Shown here: positions 17,692 through 27,947 of the stretch, piece after piece
How positions within the stretch are numbered: the first letter of the stretch is position 1
How the letters are laid out: every line of letters starts with the position of its first letter
NCBI GenBank assembly: GCA_947500825.1
Contig: CANMTR010000012.1
Span: forward strand, 1-64,000
Length of the DNA stretch: 64,000 nucleotides
Reading direction: 5' to 3'
Origin: an uncultured Paracoccaceae bacterium
GTDB lineage: Bacteria > Pseudomonadota > Alphaproteobacteria > Rhodobacterales > Rhodobacteraceae
Position numbers and translations under genes: made by a program
Notes under the pieces: generated by a model
Seen by the model: the letters and a program-made list of their open reading frames with translations, nothing else
The model's database searches: none
What the model was told of the DNA's origin: nothing

Positions 17692-20664
17692 ATGGCACGG
17701 ATCACCGCGGTCCTGGGGCCCACAAACACCGGCAAGACGCATTACGCGCTGGAGCGGATGCTGGGCTATCGCACCGGCATCATCGGTCTTCCGCTCCGCC
17801 TTCTGGCGCGGGAGATCTATGACAAGCTCGTCGCCCTGCGCGGCCCCTCGGTGGTGGCTCTGGTCACCGGCGAGGAGCGGATCGTGCCCGACCGAACCCA
17901 GTACTGGGTCTGCACGGTCGAGGCGATGCCGGAGGCGATGGGGACTGACTTCCTGGCCATCGACGAGATCCAGCTTTGCGCCGATCCCGACCGTGGCCAC
18001 GTCTTCACCGACCGGCTGCTGCGCGCGCGGGGCACCCACGAGACCTTGTTCCTGGGCGCGGAGACCATGCGTGGTGCCATCGCCGAGCTTGTCCCCGAGG
18101 CGAGCTTCGTGCGGCGCGAGCGGTTCTCGACCCTGCTCTACACCGGCGGGCGCAAGATCAGCCGGATGAAGGCCCGCTCGGCAATCGTCGGCTTCTCGGT
18201 CGACAACGTTTATGCCATCGCCGAATTGTTGCGCCGTCAGAAGGGGGGCGCGGCCGTGGTGATGGGTGCGCTGTCGCCACGGACACGCAACGCCCAGGTG
18301 GAGATGTACCAGAACGGCGACGTGGATTTCCTCGTCGCGACCGATGCGATCGGCATGGGCCTCAACCTCGACATCGATCACGTCGCCTTCTCCTCCACCC
18401 GCAAGTTCGACGGACGGCGGATGCGCGACCTCCAGCCCAACGAGCTGGCCCAGATCGCGGGCCGGGCGGGGCGTTATCAGAACGACGGCACCTTCGGGGT
18501 GACCGGCGAGGCGCCCCCCCTCGACGACGGGGTGGCGGAGGCGATCTGCGAGCACCGCTTCGCACCGATCCGGATGCTGCAATGGCGCAACCCGCGGCTC
18601 AACTTCGTCTCTCCCGAGCGCCTGATCGCCTCCCTTGAGGAGAAGCCCGAGGGAGACCGGCTGGCCCGCGCGCGGGAGGCCGACGACCTGCGCGCGCTCA
18701 AGAGCCTGGCCGAAGTGCCCGAGATCGCCGCCGCCTGCCGCGACGCCCACGGGGTGCGGCTCTTGTGGGACGTGTGCCGAATCCCCGATTTTCGCGGCAT
18801 CAGCGCGGGCGAGCATGCCGGCATGCTGGAGAGGATCTTCGGCTTCCTGCAGGAGTGGGGCAGGGTGCCCGACGACTGGCTGGCGCGTCAGATCAAGCGC
18901 ATCGATCGAACCGACGGCGATATAGATACGTTATCCAAGCGGCTGGCGTATATCCGCACATGGACCTACGTCGCGCAGCGCAAGGGCTGGGTGGACGACG
19001 AACGGCATTGGCGCGGGGCCACCCGCGCGGTAGAAGACCGCCTGTCGGATGCCCTGCACGAGGCGCTGACCCAGAGATTCGTGGACCGGCGCACCAGCGT
19101 GCTGCTGCGCCGGCTCAAGCAGAAGGAGGCCATGGTGGCCGAAGTGAACGACCAGGGCGAAGTGACCGTCGAGGGCCAGTACATGGGCCGGATCGAAGGG
19201 TTCCGCTTCCGGCAGGACAAGGCGTCGAGCCCCGACGAGGCCAAGACGCTGCGGCAGGCGAGCGCGGCGGCGCTGGTTCCCCAGTTCAACCTGCGTGCCG
19301 ACCGCTTCTACAACGCGCCCGACACCGAGATCGACGTCACCGAACAGGGTGGCCTGATGTGGGGCGAGCAGGCGGTCGGCAAGCTGGCGCGGGGCGACGA
19401 TGCTCTCAAACCGCAGATCGTGCCCTTCGTCGACGACGAGGCCGGCGCGGAGGTGCAGCAAAAGGTCCAGCGCCGGCTTCAGCACTTCATCGACCGCCGC
19501 GTGGCCGCCCTGTTCGAGCCCTTGGTGGCGATGCAGCGCGACGAGGCGCTGACGGGGCTGGCCAAGGGCTTCGCCTTCCGCCTGGTCGAGGCGATGGGTG
19601 TGATCCCGCGAGACGAGGTTGCCAACGAGGTCCGCGATCTCGACCAACCCTCCCGTGGGGCCTTGCGCAAGCATGGCGTGCGCTTCGGGCAGTTCACGAT
19701 CTTCCTGCCTGCGCTGCTCAAGCCCGCTCCCACGCGGTTCAGGCTGGTCCTGTGGTCGCTGGCGGAGGGGTTCGACACCTTCCCCGAAAGCCCGCCACCG
19801 GGCATGGTCACGATCCCGGTTGATGCGACGGCACCTCGGGGCACCTATACCCGCGCGGGCTACCGCATCGCGGGGGAACGGGCGATCCGTATCGACATGC
19901 TCGAGCGGCTCGCCGATCTCCTGCGTCCGCAGGACGGTCGCGAGGGATTCGAAGCAACGGCCGACATGCTGTCGATCACCGGCATGACGCTCGACCAGTT
20001 CGCCGTCCTGATGGAGGGGCTGGGCTACAAGGCCGAGAAGGGCGAGCGCCCCAAGGTCGCCGGTCCCCGCGAGCAGCCGAAGGCGGCCGAAACGCCCGAC
20101 GCCCCGGCCGAGCCAGACACGCCGGAGACACCCCCGGCGCCGACGCCGGAGACACCGGAGGAGACCCCGCCGGACCCCGACACGGTTCCCGATCCGTCGC
20201 CCGACGAGCCGTCCGAGCCGACCGAGACGCCGCCCTCCGAACCCTCGGACGTGCCCGACCCGGACCCGAACGAGACGCCTCCCGCGCCGCCGACCGAGAC
20301 ACCGGGGGATGCGCCCGGAGAGATGCCCCCCGCTCCCCCTTCGGAGGTGCCGGAGCCCGGCGGCCCGGCCCAGACCCCGATGATGTCGCAGCCCGGCCAG
20401 GCGGACGGAGAAGAGGCTGTCGCCGCGTCCGAGACGGAGGCGTTCTACACCTTCACCCGCGTCAGCCGGCCCAAGGGCGGCGCCAAGCCGCGCGGCGAGC
20501 GTACGCCCCCCCGTGGCAAGGGCCGCCCCCGCCAGGACAAGGCCGCGTCTCCCGGGGGCGGCAAGGGTCGGCCCGCGGCCACCGCTCCCCGCAGACGCGA
20601 CAAGCCGATCGACCCCGACAATCCGTTCGCCGCGGCGCTGATGGGGCTCAAGGACAAGAATTGA
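17692..20664 (+). CDS. Suv3-like DEAD/DEAH RNA helicase with disordered C-terminal tail
   Basis: ITAVLGPTNTGKTHYALERMLGYRTGIIGLPLRLLAREIYDKL (Walker A), AIDEIQLCADPDRGHVFTDRLL, LVATDAIGMGLNLDIDHVAFSSTRKFDG, QIAGRAGR; upstream ATG at 17665 also possible. Confidence 0.92.
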   Translation: MARITAVLGPTNTGKTHYALERMLGYRTGIIGLPLRLLAREIYDKLVALRGPSVVALVTGEERIVPDRTQYWVCTVEAMPEAMGTDFLAIDEIQLCADPDRGHVFTDRLLRARGTHETLFLGAETMRGAIAELVPEASFVRRERFSTLLYTGGRKISRMKARSAIVGFSVDNVYAIAELLRRQKGGAAVVMGALSPRTRNAQVEMYQNGDVDFLVATDAIGMGLNLDIDHVAFSSTRKFDGRRMRDLQPNELAQIAGRAGRYQNDGTFGVTGEAPPLDDGVAEAICEHRFAPIRMLQWRNPRLNFVSPERLIASLEEKPEGDRLARAREADDLRALKSLAEVPEIAAACRDAHGVRLLWDVCRIPDFRGISAGEHAGMLERIFGFLQEWGRVPDDWLARQIKRIDRTDGDIDTLSKRLAYIRTWTYVAQRKGWVDDERHWRGATRAVEDRLSDALHEALTQRFVDRRTSVLLRRLKQKEAMVAEVNDQGEVTVEGQYMGRIEGFRFRQDKASSPDEAKTLRQASAAALVPQFNLRADRFYNAPDTEIDVTEQGGLMWGEQAVGKLARGDDALKPQIVPFVDDEAGAEVQQKVQRRLQHFIDRRVAALFEPLVAMQRDEALTGLAKGFAFRLVEAMGVIPRDEVANEVRDLDQPSRGALRKHGVRFGQFTIFLPALLKPAPTRFRLVLWSLAEGFDTFPESPPPGMVTIPVDATAPRGTYTRAGYRIAGERAIRIDMLERLADLLRPQDGREGFEATADMLSITGMTLDQFAVLMEGLGYKAEKGERPKVAGPREQPKAAETPDAPAEPDTPETPPAPTPETPEETPPDPDTVPDPSPDEPSEPTETPPSEPSDVPDPDPNETPPAPPTETPGDAPGEMPPAPPSEVPEPGGPAQTPMMSQPGQADGEEAVAASETEAFYTFTRVSRPKGGAKPRGERTPPRGKGRPRQDKAASPGGGKGRPAATAPRRRDKPIDPDNPFAAALMGLKDKN

Positions 20665-21035
20665 GCGATCCCGCTGCGGCCATACGGCTCGACAAGTGGC
20701 TCTTCTTCGCGCGCGCTTTCAAGACACGGAGTATCGCCGCCAAGGTCGTGACCGACGGTGGCGTCAGGGTGAACGGCGTGCGGGTCTCCAAGCCCTCCTC
20801 TGTCGTGCGGGCGGGCGATACGCTGACCTTCTCCCAGGGGCGGCAGGTGCGCGTGGTGGTCGTCGTGGCCTTGGGCGACCGGCGCGGCCCGGCCCCCGAA
20901 GCGCAGGCGCTATACGAGGACAGGTCGCCGCCGCCCGAGCCGCGGGCACTCGGCGGGCCGCGCTACGACAAGGGCGGCCGGCCCACCAAGAAGGACCGCC
21001 GCAAGCTTGATGCGGGGCCCTTGTCGGACGGGTGA
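20661..21035 (+). CDS. RNA-binding S4 domain protein (Hsp15-like)
   Basis: IRLDKWLFFARAFKTRSIAAKVVTDGGVRVNGVRVSKPSSVVRAGDTL; TTG start overlapping helicase stop. Confidence 0.88.
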   Translation: MSDPAAAIRLDKWLFFARAFKTRSIAAKVVTDGGVRVNGVRVSKPSSVVRAGDTLTFSQGRQVRVVVVVALGDRRGPAPEAQALYEDRSPPPEPRALGGPRYDKGGRPTKKDRRKLDAGPLSDG

Positions 21036-21104
21036 ACGGCCCGCGCTTGAATGATCTGCGGGCCTCGTCTAGGTCCGCACCCGGAACCGGATTGGACGCC
21101 TCCC

Positions 21105-21440
21105 ATGACATACATCGTCAACGACAACTGCATCGCCTGCAAGTACACCGACTGTGTCGAGGTTTGCCCCGTGGATTGCTTCTACGAGGGCGAGAACATG
21201 TTGGTGATCCATCCCGACGAATGCATCGACTGCGGTGTCTGCGAGCCCGAATGCCCAGCCGAGGCGATCCTGCCCGACACGGATCCCGAGGCCGAGAAAT
21301 GGGTCGAGTTCAATCGCAAGTATTCCGAGGCCTGGCCCGTCATCGTGACCAAGAAGGATCCTCTGCCGAACGCCGAGGAGATGGACGGAAAGTCCGGCAA
21401 GATGGAGCTTTTCTCCGAGGCGGCGGGCGAGGGCGGCTGA
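21105..21440 (+). CDS. fdxA: 7Fe ferredoxin FdxA
   Basis: [55 protein letters not shown]. Confidence 0.96.
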   Translation: MTYIVNDNCIACKYTDCVEVCPVDCFYEGENMLVIHPDECIDCGVCEPECPAEAILPDTDPEAEKWVEFNRKYSEAWPVIVTKKDPLPNAEEMDGKSGKMELFSEAAGEGG

Positions 21441-21620
21441 CACCCGCGCGTCGCGACGGATCGGGCCGCGTCCCACCGCCTCTGGCGGTGCGGGCCATTT
21501 CGTGGTATGCATGCCGCGAACTGATCAGAAGAGTATTGATCGGACCGGGCCCGTCCGTGGGTGCCGCTCCGTCGTCTCTTCGTGCTCTCAGGCATGGCCC
21601 GTGAAGGAACGTCTACGACG

Positions 21621-22136
21621 ATGAGCAAATCCAAGAAGCCGGAATTCCGCACCAACGATTATGTCGTCTATCCCGCCCACGGGGTAGGCCAGATCCTGTC
21701 CATCGAGAAGCAGGAGGTGGCCGGGCTCGAGCTGGAACTTTTCGTGATCCTGTTCGAGAGGGACAAGATGACGCTTCGGGTGCCGACCCACAAGGCGACC
21801 GAGGTGGGCATGCGGCCGCTCTCGTCCCCCGACGTGGTCACCAAGGCGATGTCGACGCTCAAGGGCAAGGCCAAGGTCAAGAAGGCCATGTGGTCCCGTC
21901 GCGCCCAGGAATACGAGCAGAAGATCAACTCCGGCGACCTGATCGCCATCGCCGAGGTGGTCCGCGACCTCCACCGCACCGACGACCAGCGCGAACAAAG
22001 CTATTCCGAGCGCCAGCTCTACGAAGCTGCCCTGGAGCGTCTCACGCGTGAAATATCGGCCGTGTCGGGCGACGACGAAACTGCTGCCCAGCGCCAGATC
22101 GATTCCGTTCTGGAGGCCCGCCAGGCCGCGGCCTGA
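21621..22136 (+). CDS. carD: CarD family transcriptional regulator
   Basis: FRTNDYVVYPAHGVGQILSIEKQEVAGLELELFVILFERDKMTLRVPTHKATEVGMRPLS. Confidence 0.95.
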   Translation: MSKSKKPEFRTNDYVVYPAHGVGQILSIEKQEVAGLELELFVILFERDKMTLRVPTHKATEVGMRPLSSPDVVTKAMSTLKGKAKVKKAMWSRRAQEYEQKINSGDLIAIAEVVRDLHRTDDQREQSYSERQLYEAALERLTREISAVSGDDETAAQRQIDSVLEARQAAA

Positions 22137-22162
22137 TCTAAGGGCACCATCGCGACGCACTG

Positions 22163-22197
22163 CGGGCCACGCCTCCCATCAAAAGGGGCGTGGCCCG
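22163..22197 (+). terminator. Intrinsic terminator downstream of carD
   Basis: Perfect 11-bp stem CGGGCCACGCC ... GGCGTGGCCCG followed by TCTCGTT, 27 nt after the carD stop. Confidence 0.75.
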
Positions 22198-22322
22198 TCT
22201 CGTTCCTGAGCCGTCCGGGAAGATGAGAAAGCACGTTCCAACGCCCGGATCGACATGATTTTTGCCGGAAAACCGCTTGCACCCCCCGGCGAGTTTTTCT
22301 AAACCGCACCCACGCCAAGGAT

Positions 22323-22397
22323 GGCCCGTTCGTCTATCGGTTAGGACGCCAGGTTTTCAACCTGGAAAGAGGGGTTCGATTCCCCTACGGGCTACCA
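22323..22397 (+). tRNA. tRNA-Glu (anticodon TTC)
   Basis: GGCCCGTTCGTCTATCGGTTAGGACGCCAGGTTTTCAACCTGGAAAGAGGGGTTCGATTCCCCTACGGGCTACCA; anticodon loop TTTTCAA on CCAGG/CCTGG stem, T-arm GGGGTTCGATTCCCC, encoded CCA, G1-U72 wobble. Confidence 0.97.
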
Positions 22398-22499
22398 CTT
22401 TCCCTCATTTCGAGGATACCGTCGAAGGTCGCCAGAGAAAATCGGCGCGATCTGTTCGTGGCTCTCTCTTCGGCATACAGCCCCACACAACTGCCGCCC

Positions 22500-23921
22500 T
22501 CACCCGCTTTCGGTCCGGGAATAGATGTCGTCGAGCCGTTCTATATCGTCCTCGCCCAGGTAGCGGCCGGTCTGGACCTCGATCAGAACCATGGGGACTT
22601 TGCCCGGATTCTCCAGCCGGTGGATCGTGCCGAGGGGGACATGCACCGATTCTCCTTCTCCGACGAGGTGGCTCCCGGTGCCGATCGTGACGCGCGCTGT
22701 GCCGCTGACCACCACCCAATGTTCTGACCGGTGCATGTGGCGCTGAAGCGAGAGTGCCGCGCCGGGATGGACGAAGATGCGCTTCACGCGGAACCTGTCG
22801 CCTTCCATCAGGGTCTCGAAATGGCCCCAGGGGCGATGGTCCTGCAAGAACGCCTCCGCCTGGTAGGCCCCCCGCTCGCGCAGCGCCTCGACGGCAAGGC
22901 GGACATCTGGTGCACGGGCCCGGTCCGCCACCAGCACGGCGTCGTCCATTGCCACTGCGATGAGATTGTCGAGCCCGATTCCGACAAGCTCCAGCCCCTC
23001 GACCTCGGAGCGCAGGAGCGTGTCGCGGCAATCTATGGCCATCGCCGCGCCGTGCAGGGCGACACCGGCGGAGTCGCTCTCCATTTCCCGGTGCACCGCC
23101 GGCCAGCCGCCAAGATCAGTCCAGCGGCCCTGGTAGGGCGCGACCACCAGGCCCTGCGCCTTCTCCATGACGGCATAGTCGATGGAGCTGGCCGGAACCG
23201 CGTCCCAGGCTTCGGGGTCGAGCCGCAGGAAGCCCAGGTCGGGACGCGCACGTTCCACGGCACGGGCGACCGGGCCGGTCATCTCGCGGGCATGGGCCTC
23301 GAATGCAGCGAGGATCGTGTCGGCGCGGAACATGAAGACGCCCGCGTTCCACAGGTGGCCGCCGTCTGAGAGCATCCTTTCGGCCTCCTCCCGCGCCGGC
23401 TTCTCCACGAAGCGGCGGAGCGTGGCGAACCCTTCGACACGATCGGCGCCAGGCTCGAGCCAGCCGTATTCCGTCTCGGCGTTCGTGGGGGTGATCCCGA
23501 AGGTGACGATACGTCCCGACTGCGCGGCCGGCAGGGCCGACCGCGCAAGGGCGGCGAAGGCGTCGGGATCGGCGATCGCATGGTCGGAGGGGGCGGCGAG
23601 CATCACCGCGCCCGGGTCCGCCCGCGCGAGGAAGATCGCCGCGGCAAGGATCGCGGGCGCGGTGCTGCGCGGGGCCGGCTCGATCAGGACCGCGCCGGGA
23701 TCGATACCGGCATCGAGAAGCTGCTCACCGACGATGAAGCGGAAATCCGCAGCGGTGACGACCGTGGGGCGTGCGAATCCCGGGCCCGACAGCATCCGCG
23801 CGCAGGCCGAGAACAGGCTCTCAGACCCGACGATTTGCGCGAACTGTTTGGGAAAGGCTTTTCGCGACAGGGGCCAGAGCCTGGTTCCGGAGCCGCCGCA
23901 CAAAATCACCGGATGTATCAT
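22500..23921 (-). CDS. manC: Mannose-1-phosphate guanylyltransferase / mannose-6-phosphate isomerase
   Basis: MIHPVILCGGSGTRLWPLSRKAFPKQF; C-terminal cupin RPWGHFETLMEGDRFRVKRIFVHPGAALSLQRHMHRSEHWVVVSGTARV. Confidence 0.95.
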   Translation of the reverse strand: MIHPVILCGGSGTRLWPLSRKAFPKQFAQIVGSESLFSACARMLSGPGFARPTVVTAADFRFIVGEQLLDAGIDPGAVLIEPAPRSTAPAILAAAIFLARADPGAVMLAAPSDHAIADPDAFAALARSALPAAQSGRIVTFGITPTNAETEYGWLEPGADRVEGFATLRRFVEKPAREEAERMLSDGGHLWNAGVFMFRADTILAAFEAHAREMTGPVARAVERARPDLGFLRLDPEAWDAVPASSIDYAVMEKAQGLVVAPYQGRWTDLGGWPAVHREMESDSAGVALHGAAMAIDCRDTLLRSEVEGLELVGIGLDNLIAVAMDDAVLVADRARAPDVRLAVEALRERGAYQAEAFLQDHRPWGHFETLMEGDRFRVKRIFVHPGAALSLQRHMHRSEHWVVVSGTARVTIGTGSHLVGEGESVHVPLGTIHRLENPGKVPMVLIEVQTGRYLGEDDIERLDDIYSRTESG

Positions 23922-24023
23922 TGGCTCGCTCTCGCCGGACCTTAAACCTCAAGTTGTCAGGATCCGGCCAGCCGATGCAATGGAGCAGGGGACTGCGCGT
24001 GCGTGAGAGGAGCTCGTCGTGCG

Positions 24024-24596
24024 TTACGCGCCACGCCCGTCAGGGGTCTGGCACACCGAGACGAGGCTTTCGTAGCGGCGCACGATCCATCCCGGGGCGT
24101 CGGTCGGGATCGATTCGTCGATCGCCGCCTCGCTGCGGGCGAAGACGTTTGCCGAGCGGCTATTGTCGACCGCGGCGATGCTCTCGCTCGCGGCGATACG
24201 GTCATAGGCCACGAAGGCCACCGCGACGAGCAGGATGCCGCGCGCCACACCGAAGACGAAGCCAAGGCCGCGGTCGAACGGGCCCAGCGCCGAATCCCGC
24301 ACGGCGCCCGACAGGAGGGGCGTGAAGATCGACACCACCACCAGCATCACGGCGAAGACGGCGGCAAAGGCGACGATGATCGACAATTCGCAACTGCCCG
24401 AGAGGTAGCGGTCGAGATAGGGTATTTCCTGCACCAGCGGTTGTGCGGCGGGGGCGAGGGCGAAGGCCGCGATGGCCGCGACGATCCAGCCCAGGATCGC
24501 CATGGCCTCCCGCACGAGCCCGCGCGAATAGGCCAGCACGGCGGAGACGACGAGGATCAGCGCGACCACGCCGTCGATGATGGTGAAGCCGTCCAT
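24024..24596 (-). CDS. cvpA: CvpA family membrane protein
   Basis: MDGFTIIDGVVALILVVSAVLAYSRGLVREAMAILGWIVAAIAAF; multiple TM segments. Confidence 0.9.
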   Translation of the reverse strand: MDGFTIIDGVVALILVVSAVLAYSRGLVREAMAILGWIVAAIAAFALAPAAQPLVQEIPYLDRYLSGSCELSIIVAFAAVFAVMLVVVSIFTPLLSGAVRDSALGPFDRGLGFVFGVARGILLVAVAFVAYDRIAASESIAAVDNSRSANVFARSEAAIDESIPTDAPGWIVRRYESLVSVCQTPDGRGA

Positions 24597-24605
24597 GATT
24601 CGCTC

Positions 24606-25973
24606 CTATCCGGCGCCGAAGATGTCGCCCACGAGGCCCGCCAGGTCGGGGTAATGGCGTACGCCCATTCCCTCCATGCCGGTCGCCTTGGCCTGGGCCG
24701 GTGCGATCGCGGTGGAGAAACCAAGTTTGGCCGCTTCTTTCAACCTGTTTTCCGTCTGCCCCACGGGGCGCAGGGCGCCCGACAGGCTGATCTCGCCGAA
24801 GATGACGGACCGCTCGGGCAGGGCCACGTCCTCCCGCGCGGACAGGAGCGCCGCGGCGACCGCGAGGTCGGCGGCCGGCTCGCGCACGCGCAAACCGCCC
24901 GCCACGTTGAGATAGACGTCGAGCCCGGAGAAGGGGATGGCGCAGCGGGCTTCGAGCACGGCCAAGATCATGGCCAGCCGCGCCCCGTCCCAACCCACGA
25001 CGGAGCGGCGCGGCTGCGATGTGGGGGTGGGGGCAACCAGGGCCTGGAACTCGCACAGGACGGGGCGGGAACCCTCGATCCCGGCAAAGACGGCTGCGCC
25101 CGGTTGGGGGTTGTCGCGTTCGCCCAGGAACAGGGCGGAGGGGTTGGCGACCTCGGAGAGCCCCTCGCCGGTCATCTCGAACACCCCGATCTCGTCGGCG
25201 GGGCCGAAGCGGTTCTTCACGGCGCGCAGGATGCGGAACTGCAGGCCCCGCTCGCCCTCGAAGTAGAGGACCGTGTCGACCATGTGCTCGACCACCCTGG
25301 GGCCGGCGATCTGCCCTTCCTTGGTGACGTGCCCGACGAGGACGACCGAGATGCCGTGGCGCTTGGCGAAGGTCGTCAGCTCGTGGGCCGCGGCGCGGAC
25401 CTGGGCCACGGACCCGGGCGCGCTGTCGACGCTGTCGACCCACATGGTCTGGATCGAGTCGATGATGGCCACGTCGGGCTTCTCGGCCTCCAGCGTGGTC
25501 AGGATCTCGCGCAGGTTCGTCTCGGCGGCGAGTTTCACGGGCGCGTCCCCGAGGCCGAGCCGCGTCGCGCGCATCCGCACCTGGGCGCGCGCCTCCTCGC
25601 CCGAGACATAGATGCAGCCAAGTCCGGAGCGGGCGAAGCTGGCGGCGGCCTGCAACATCAGCGTGGACTTGCCGATGCCGGGATCGCCCCCCACCAGGAT
25701 CGCCGACGCCGGGACGAGCCCGCCGCCCAGAACCCGGTCGAGTTCCGCGATGCCGGATGCGGCGCGGGGTGGCGGAACGTCGTCGGCGGCGTCGAGGTCT
25801 GTCAGCGTCATGCCGCGACCCCGTTTCGCGCCAATGGCCTTGGCCCCGGGGCCGGACGACAGCGGCACCTCCTCGACGATGGAGTTCCAGGCGCCGCAGG
25901 CATCGCAGCGGCCCGACCACTTGGAATGGGCCGCGCCGCAGGATTGGCACACGAAGGTCATGGGTTTCGCCAT
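24606..25973 (-). CDS. radA: DNA repair protein RadA
   Basis: Zinc finger CQSCGAAHSKWSGRCDACGAWN, Walker A GGDPGIGKST, KNRFGPADEIGVFEM. Confidence 0.97.
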   Translation of the reverse strand: MAKPMTFVCQSCGAAHSKWSGRCDACGAWNSIVEEVPLSSGPGAKAIGAKRGRGMTLTDLDAADDVPPPRAASGIAELDRVLGGGLVPASAILVGGDPGIGKSTLMLQAAASFARSGLGCIYVSGEEARAQVRMRATRLGLGDAPVKLAAETNLREILTTLEAEKPDVAIIDSIQTMWVDSVDSAPGSVAQVRAAAHELTTFAKRHGISVVLVGHVTKEGQIAGPRVVEHMVDTVLYFEGERGLQFRILRAVKNRFGPADEIGVFEMTGEGLSEVANPSALFLGERDNPQPGAAVFAGIEGSRPVLCEFQALVAPTPTSQPRRSVVGWDGARLAMILAVLEARCAIPFSGLDVYLNVAGGLRVREPAADLAVAAALLSAREDVALPERSVIFGEISLSGALRPVGQTENRLKEAAKLGFSTAIAPAQAKATGMEGMGVRHYPDLAGLVGDIFGAG

Positions 25974-26010
25974 GGCCTCCTTGTGCCCGCCCGGGCCGGG
26001 CCCGGCAAGG

Positions 26011-26772
26011 TCACTCGGCGGCGGCAGCGGGGCTCAGGGCGATCACGTTGCGGCCCCGCGCCGGCCGGACGAAGCCCAGGTCGCGCAGCAGGTCGCCGAA
26101 CTCCGCTTCCAGCTCGGCGGTCCGTCCGTCCAGCCCGGCCTCGGCGGCGGCGACCTCGTCGCGGCTGCGTCGCAGGCTGTCCCCGGTTTCGCGCGCGCGG
26201 GCGATCCGGTCCTCGAACCGCGCGACCTCCTCCTCCCGCTGGCGCAGGAAGCCGCGGGCCCGGGCCACGTTCTCGTCGCTGAACGCGGCGGCGAGTTCGT
26301 GCGACGTCTGCGACATCTGCGCCGCCACTTCGAGGATCTCGGGCTCCAGTGCCGCCAGGTCGGGATGGGCGCGCAGGAACAGCAGGCGCTCCTTCACCGC
26401 GTCGTACTCCGACGGGAGCCGGAAGGCGCCGGCGCGGTCCGCGGCGTGGCTGATGCGGTAGGCTTCTGCCACGTCGGACATGCAGATCCCGAAAGCCCGG
26501 TGCGACTGTTCAAGCCGCAGGACCCGGAAGGCGCCCGGCAGGACGGATATGACCGCGACGAGGAGCACGAGGAGGCCGGCCTGGGCCGCGAGGCCCGCGT
26601 CGGGGAACTCGGTCTCTCCCACCTGGACCGGGAGGCTCAGGACGGGTGCCAGCCCCGCTGCCCCGGCGGCGGTGAAGACGGCGAGCGCGGCGGCGCAAGG
26701 GATCAGGACACCCCCCGCGATCCGATGAATCCAGCCGGCGATCACGAGGCCGGTCGAGTATGTCCGGGACAT
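26011..26772 (-). CDS. Hypothetical membrane protein with coiled-coil region
   Basis: 253 aa; N-terminal hydrophobic segments and Glu/Arg-rich heptad-like C-terminal half (REEEVARFEDRIARARETGDSLRRSRDEV). Confidence 0.7.
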   Translation of the reverse strand: MSRTYSTGLVIAGWIHRIAGGVLIPCAAALAVFTAAGAAGLAPVLSLPVQVGETEFPDAGLAAQAGLLVLLVAVISVLPGAFRVLRLEQSHRAFGICMSDVAEAYRISHAADRAGAFRLPSEYDAVKERLLFLRAHPDLAALEPEILEVAAQMSQTSHELAAAFSDENVARARGFLRQREEEVARFEDRIARARETGDSLRRSRDEVAAAEAGLDGRTAELEAEFGDLLRDLGFVRPARGRNVIALSPAAAAE

Positions 26773-26842
26773 GACGATTCCCCCTTACTATCCATGCGAC
26801 AAGCGAGAATTCGCCGATTGCAGTGAAGGAATCGTTTCCCGC

Positions 26843-27880
26843 TCAGATGTGATCGCGGTGGTAGCGCGCGCCGAGCGACGTCAGGATCTCGTAGCCGATC
26901 GTGCCGGCCGCCTCGGCGATGTCGTCGATGCGGTTGTGGGCTCCGAGCACCTCCAGCGTGTCCGGCACCCCCTCCACGCCCGAGACATCGGCGGTCAGCA
27001 GGTCCATCGAGACGCGGCCCACGAGGGGGCAGGGCGTGTCGCCGTGCCAGAGCCGGGCGGCGTTGCCCATGGCGCGGATGATCCCGTCCGCGTAGCCCGC
27101 CGAGAGCGTCGCCACGCGGGTGGGGCGACGGGCCGTCCAGGTGCCGCCGTAGCCCACGATCTCGCCCGGCTCCACGTGGCGCACCTGGATCACGGGAGCA
27201 TGGAGATGCGCCACGGGGCGTGCCGCGGCGAAGGGCAATCCGCCATAGAGGCCGATCCCCGGGCGGGTCATGTCGAAGTGGTAGTCGCGGCCCATCAGGA
27301 TGCCGCCCGTCGCGCCGAGCGAGAGGGGCACGTCGAGGCCCGCGGTCATGTCGAGGAAGCTGGCGAGCTGGCGCCCGTTGGCGGGATCTCCCGGCTCGTC
27401 CGCGCAGGCGAGATGGCTCATCACGAGGGCAGGGCGTCGGGCCACGACCATCTCGCGTACGGCCTGCCACTCGGCGGGTTCCACCCCGAGCCGGTTCATG
27501 CCGCTGTCGAGCTGGACGCCGAACGGGTGGCCGGGCAGTTCCCGGAAATGCCGGGTCATCTGCTCGAGGGAGTTGAGCATCGGGACGAGGGCGTGGGCGC
27601 GGATCGCCGCTGCGTCGCCGGCCATGTGGCCGGAAAAGACCATGATCCGCGCCTCCGGTCCGAGTGCGGCGCGCGCCGCCGCGCCTTCCTCGGCGACCGC
27701 GAGGAAGAACGTGCGCGCCCCGGCCGCCTGCAAGGTCCGGGCGACGGGGGCGATGCCCAGCCCGTAGGCGTCCGCCTTGACTACCGCGGCGGTCTCGCAC
27801 TCCGCGCCCGAGGCCGCGTCGAGCGCGCGCCAGTTCGCCGCCAGCGCGCCGAGGTCGATCTGCAGATGTGCCGTTCCCAT
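26843..27880 (-). CDS. alr: Alanine racemase
   Basis: [20 protein letters not shown] (PLP Lys), [41 protein letters not shown]. Confidence 0.96.
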   Translation of the reverse strand: MGTAHLQIDLGALAANWRALDAASGAECETAAVVKADAYGLGIAPVARTLQAAGARTFFLAVAEEGAAARAALGPEARIMVFSGHMAGDAAAIRAHALVPMLNSLEQMTRHFRELPGHPFGVQLDSGMNRLGVEPAEWQAVREMVVARRPALVMSHLACADEPGDPANGRQLASFLDMTAGLDVPLSLGATGGILMGRDYHFDMTRPGIGLYGGLPFAAARPVAHLHAPVIQVRHVEPGEIVGYGGTWTARRPTRVATLSAGYADGIIRAMGNAARLWHGDTPCPLVGRVSMDLLTADVSGVEGVPDTLEVLGAHNRIDDIAEAAGTIGYEILTSLGARYHRDHI

Positions 27881-27947
27881 GGGTCGAGGGTGGTGGGTCA
27901 GCGGGCGCCGCCGGTCAAGGCCTATCGGCGCCGCGACCCCGTTTGCC

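Noticed and set aside
20095-20390. CRISPR-like or satellite repeat in the helicase 3' region
   Set aside because: Repetition is at codon level (Pro/Glu/Thr/Asp) in frame with the helicase, without regular repeat-spacer spacing.
22323-22500. tRNA-Glu as an integration site for a mobile island
   Set aside because: No integrase or repeated tRNA 3' end seen nearby; downstream gene is an ordinary manC.
24003-26282. 759-aa plus-strand ORF opposite radA and cvpA
   Set aside because: Antisense open frame typical of high-GC DNA; no recognisable domains, while the minus strand encodes clear RadA and CvpA.
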